A DNA stretch of 64,000 nucleotides from Shimwellia pseudoproteus (GTDB lineage: Bacteria > Pseudomonadota > Gammaproteobacteria > Enterobacterales > Enterobacteriaceae). Every line of letters begins with the position of its first letter. Within the stretch, counting starts at the first letter, position 1. The stretch spans positions 62,001-126,000 of the forward strand of contig NZ_WBXP01000001.1 in the NCBI RefSeq assembly GCF_016415625.1. The letters are read 5' to 3'. Under the pieces are notes generated by a model, which did not search any database, was not told where the DNA came from, and saw nothing but the letters and a program-made list of their open reading frames with translations. Below, piece after piece: positions 61,784 to 64,000 of this stretch. The translations under genes were made by a program, and so were the position numbers.

Positions 61784-63267
61784 GCCAGCACCCCCAGTAA
61801 ACGCGCGGCGGTCACCCGGTCGGAATAGTCCAGCCGGCGATTGCCCACAATCTGGTAGTCTTCATGGCCTTTACCGGCTACCAACACCACATCATCTGGC
61901 TGGGCCTGCATAATGGCATTGGTTACGGCTTCAGCGCGGCCTTCGACCACCCGGGCGCGGCCGGCATCCAGCATTCCCGCCAGAATATCGCTGATGATAG
62001 CGGCAGGTTCTTCGGTACGCGGATTGTCGTCAGTGACAACCACGATATCGGCAAACTGCTCGGCAATGGCCCCCATAAGTGGGCGCTTACCTTTGTCACG
62101 GTCGCCACCGCAGCCAAACACGCACCACAGGTTACCGGTGCAGTGTAAACGGGCGGCCTCAAGGGCTTTCTCCAGCGCATCCGGGGTGTGGGCATAATCC
62201 ACCACCACGGTCGGTTTGCCCGGCGCGCTAAACACTTCCATCCGGCCACATACCGGCTGTAAACGCGGGGCGGTGCTCAGCAGTGCATCCAGCGAATAGC
62301 CCACCGCCAGCAGCGTCGCCAGCGCCAGCAGCAAATTGCTGACGTTAAACGCCCCCATCAGGCGACTTTCGATTTCACCGCCACCCCAGCTGGAGTCAAA
62401 ACGGACAGTGGCGCCGCTATCGTGATACTCCACACCGGTGGCTTTTAACCAGCGACCGTGGCAGTTGGGGTTAATATGGTCACCCATCGCCACGGCGACG
62501 GCGTCCGGCAGGCCCGCCAGCCAGCGACGGCCGACATCATCGTCGGCATTGATAATCGCTTCACCACACTGATGCTCGGAGAACAGCAGCCATTTGGCCG
62601 CTTCGTAATGTTCCATATCCCCGTGGTAATCGAGGTGATCGCGGCTCAGGTTAGTGAAGACGGAGGCGGCAAATTTCAGCGCGGCCACCCGGTGCTGAAC
62701 CAGACCGTGGGAAGAGACTTCCATGGCGGCAAAGTTTGCCCCCTGGGATACCAGCTGCGCCAGCTCGCGCTGCACATCCACCGCAGAACCGGTGGTGTTT
62801 TCGGTCGGCACCACTTTCCCCAGCAGGCCATTGCCCACGGTGCCCATAACAGCACTGGTGGCGCCCAGTAACTGGCTCCACTGCGCCAGTAACTGGGTGG
62901 TGGTGGTTTTGCCGTTCGTCCCGGTAACGCCAATCAGCGTTAAGGCGTCGGAGGGTTCATGGTAAAAACGCCCCGCCAGCGCGGATAACCGCTGCGTTAA
63001 TTGGCTCAGGTAGATAACCGGCACACCGTGAATTTCACGCACTTCGCCATCGTTGGCTTCGCCTTCCGCTTCTGCCACCACGGCTGCTACGCCTTGCGCT
63101 ATCGCCTGCGGGATATAACGACGCCCGTCCGCCTGATGTCCCAACACTGCGACAAAGAGATCCCCGGACGCCGCTGCGCGACTGTCCAGCGTCATCTCCC
63201 GCAATGCCCGCTCGGGTGCTGCGGGCACCCATGGAGCGAGAAGGTCGCGCAAATTACGATCTGCCAC
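61780..63267 (-). CDS. murE: UDP-MurNAc-dipeptide--meso-diaminopimelate ligase
   Basis: Third stem-peptide ligase. 495 aa, the E. coli length. ATP loop [15 protein letters not shown] near residue 112 and the carbamylated-Lys region follow the family. The DNPR motif in [11 protein letters not shown] indicates meso-diaminopimelate rather than lysine as substrate, as expected for a Gram-negative wall. GTG start 63267, overlapping ftsI by 14 bases. Confidence 0.98.
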   Translation of the reverse strand: MADRNLRDLLAPWVPAAPERALREMTLDSRAAASGDLFVAVLGHQADGRRYIPQAIAQGVAAVVAEAEGEANDGEVREIHGVPVIYLSQLTQRLSALAGRFYHEPSDALTLIGVTGTNGKTTTTQLLAQWSQLLGATSAVMGTVGNGLLGKVVPTENTTGSAVDVQRELAQLVSQGANFAAMEVSSHGLVQHRVAALKFAASVFTNLSRDHLDYHGDMEHYEAAKWLLFSEHQCGEAIINADDDVGRRWLAGLPDAVAVAMGDHINPNCHGRWLKATGVEYHDSGATVRFDSSWGGGEIESRLMGAFNVSNLLLALATLLAVGYSLDALLSTAPRLQPVCGRMEVFSAPGKPTVVVDYAHTPDALEKALEAARLHCTGNLWCVFGCGGDRDKGKRPLMGAIAEQFADIVVVTDDNPRTEEPAAIISDILAGMLDAGRARVVEGRAEAVTNAIMQAQPDDVVLVAGKGHEDYQIVGNRRLDYSDRVTAARLLGVLA

Positions 63268-64000
63268 CTTTAGCCTCTTCCTGATTAATTACAAATTCAC
63301 TTTTTTCGCCTGTTGCCAGTGCATCAGGCTCGATATTCATAGTGCGCAACACGCCGCCCATAATGGCGCCAAACACCGGCGCAGATACCGCACCACCGTA
63401 ATACTTACCCGCCTGCGGATCGTTAATCACCACCACCAGCGCAAAGCGCGGCTGGCTGGCGGGGGCAACCCCGGCGGTATAAGCAATATATTTATTGATG
63501 TAGCGACCGTCCGGGCCCACTTTTTTCGCGGTACCGGTTTTAATCGCAATCCGGTAGCCCTTGATGGCGGCCTTAACCCCACCACCGCCGGGTAACGCCA
63601 CGCTCTCCATCATATGCACCACGGTGCGCACAATGGACTCCGGGAACACCCGTTCGCCGGGTACCGGCGGGTCAACTTTGGTGATCGACAGCGGGCGATA
63701 GATCCCGTAGCTGCCGATGGTTGCATAGACACGCGCTAACTGTAATGGGGTTACCATCAGCCCGTAGCCGAAAGAGAAGGTGGCCCTCTCTATGTCAGAC
63801 CACCGTTGTTTTTGCGGATATAAGCCACTGCGTTCTCCGACCAACCCCAAATTGGTCGCTTTCCCCAGACCAAAACGTGAGTAAGTGTCTACTAACGCTG
63901 AGGAGGGCATCGCTAACGCCAGCTTCGAAACGCCGACGTTACTCGACTTCTGGAGCACCCCGGTAAGGGTCAATTCGCTGTAACGCGCTACGTCTTTAAT
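63254..64000 (-). CDS. ftsI: Septal transpeptidase FtsI (PBP3), C-terminal part
   Basis: Crosslinks septal peptidoglycan with FtsW. The last 248 residues are in the window; the N-terminus and the active-site serine lie past base 64000, and the frame is open to the edge. The SxN motif SSN (in [12 protein letters not shown]) and the KTG motif (in [10 protein letters not shown]) are intact. The C-terminus ends [10 protein letters not shown]. coli PBP3 is trimmed by Prc near its end. Confidence 0.97.
   Translation of the reverse strand: MKDVARYSELTLTGVLQKSSNVGVSKLALAMPSSALVDTYSRFGLGKATNLGLVGERSGLYPQKQRWSDIERATFSFGYGLMVTPLQLARVYATIGSYGIYRPLSITKVDPPVPGERVFPESIVRTVVHMMESVALPGGGGVKAAIKGYRIAIKTGTAKKVGPDGRYINKYIAYTAGVAPASQPRFALVVVINDPQAGKYYGGAVSAPVFGAIMGGVLRTMNIEPDALATGEKSEFVINQEEAKGGRS

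Overview
The window is chromosomal DNA from a member of the Enterobacteriaceae. Almost every protein matches its Escherichia coli counterpart in length and motifs, but with enough substitutions that this is not E. coli or Salmonella itself. I do not assign a species. Read left to right, it runs opposite to the usual E. coli map, from hrpB down to ftsI. It is mostly conserved core genome with a few lineage-specific changes.

Layout. (1) 1-8060: hrpB (partial), thpR-sfsA, dksA-gluQ-pcnB-folK, and panB-panC-panD (pantothenate). The yad fimbrial genes and yadD that interrupt this stretch in E. coli K-12 are absent. (2) 8098-17245: yadE, yadI, then gcd-hpt-can-yadG-yadH, then cueO. The block gcd to yadH is flipped relative to its neighbours when compared with K-12 order. 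(3) 17498-20148: yacC, speE-speD (spermidine) and yacL. (4) 20149-32000: an extra non-coding, hairpin-rich stretch of about 0.6 kb, then acnB, a strongly shortened yacH with His-rich tandem repeats, and the pyruvate dehydrogenase operon pdhR-aceE-aceF-lpd. (5) 32373-36279: aroP, followed by an accessory two-gene operon (GPH-family sugar transporter plus GH43 glycosidase) preceded by AraC-like half-sites. (6) 36340-45325: ampE-ampD, nadC, ppdD-hofB-hofC (type IV pilin locus), guaC, coaE-zapD-yacG, mutT. (7) 45394-64000: secA-secM, lpxC and most of the division and cell-wall (dcw) cluster, ftsZ-ftsA-ftsQ-ddlB-murC-murG-ftsW-murD-mraY-murF-murE-ftsI (partial).

How the parts work together. The right 15 kb makes the peptidoglycan precursor up to lipid II (MurC, D, E, F, MraY, MurG, DdlB), polymerises and crosslinks it at the septum (FtsW, FtsI) and builds the Z-ring (FtsZ, FtsA, FtsQ, with ZapD nearby). 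AmpD recycles the same wall. The centre converts pyruvate to acetyl-CoA under PdhR control and feeds the TCA cycle through AcnB. PanB/C/D and CoaE supply coenzyme A. The most informative departures from a textbook enterobacterial chromosome are the small inversion, the degenerate YacH, a CueO lacking its methionine-rich insert, a SecM with a variant arrest peptide, the insertion beside acnB, and the putative arabinoside operon. I found no rRNA, tRNA, CRISPR array, insertion sequence or complete prophage, and no convincing wholly new system.
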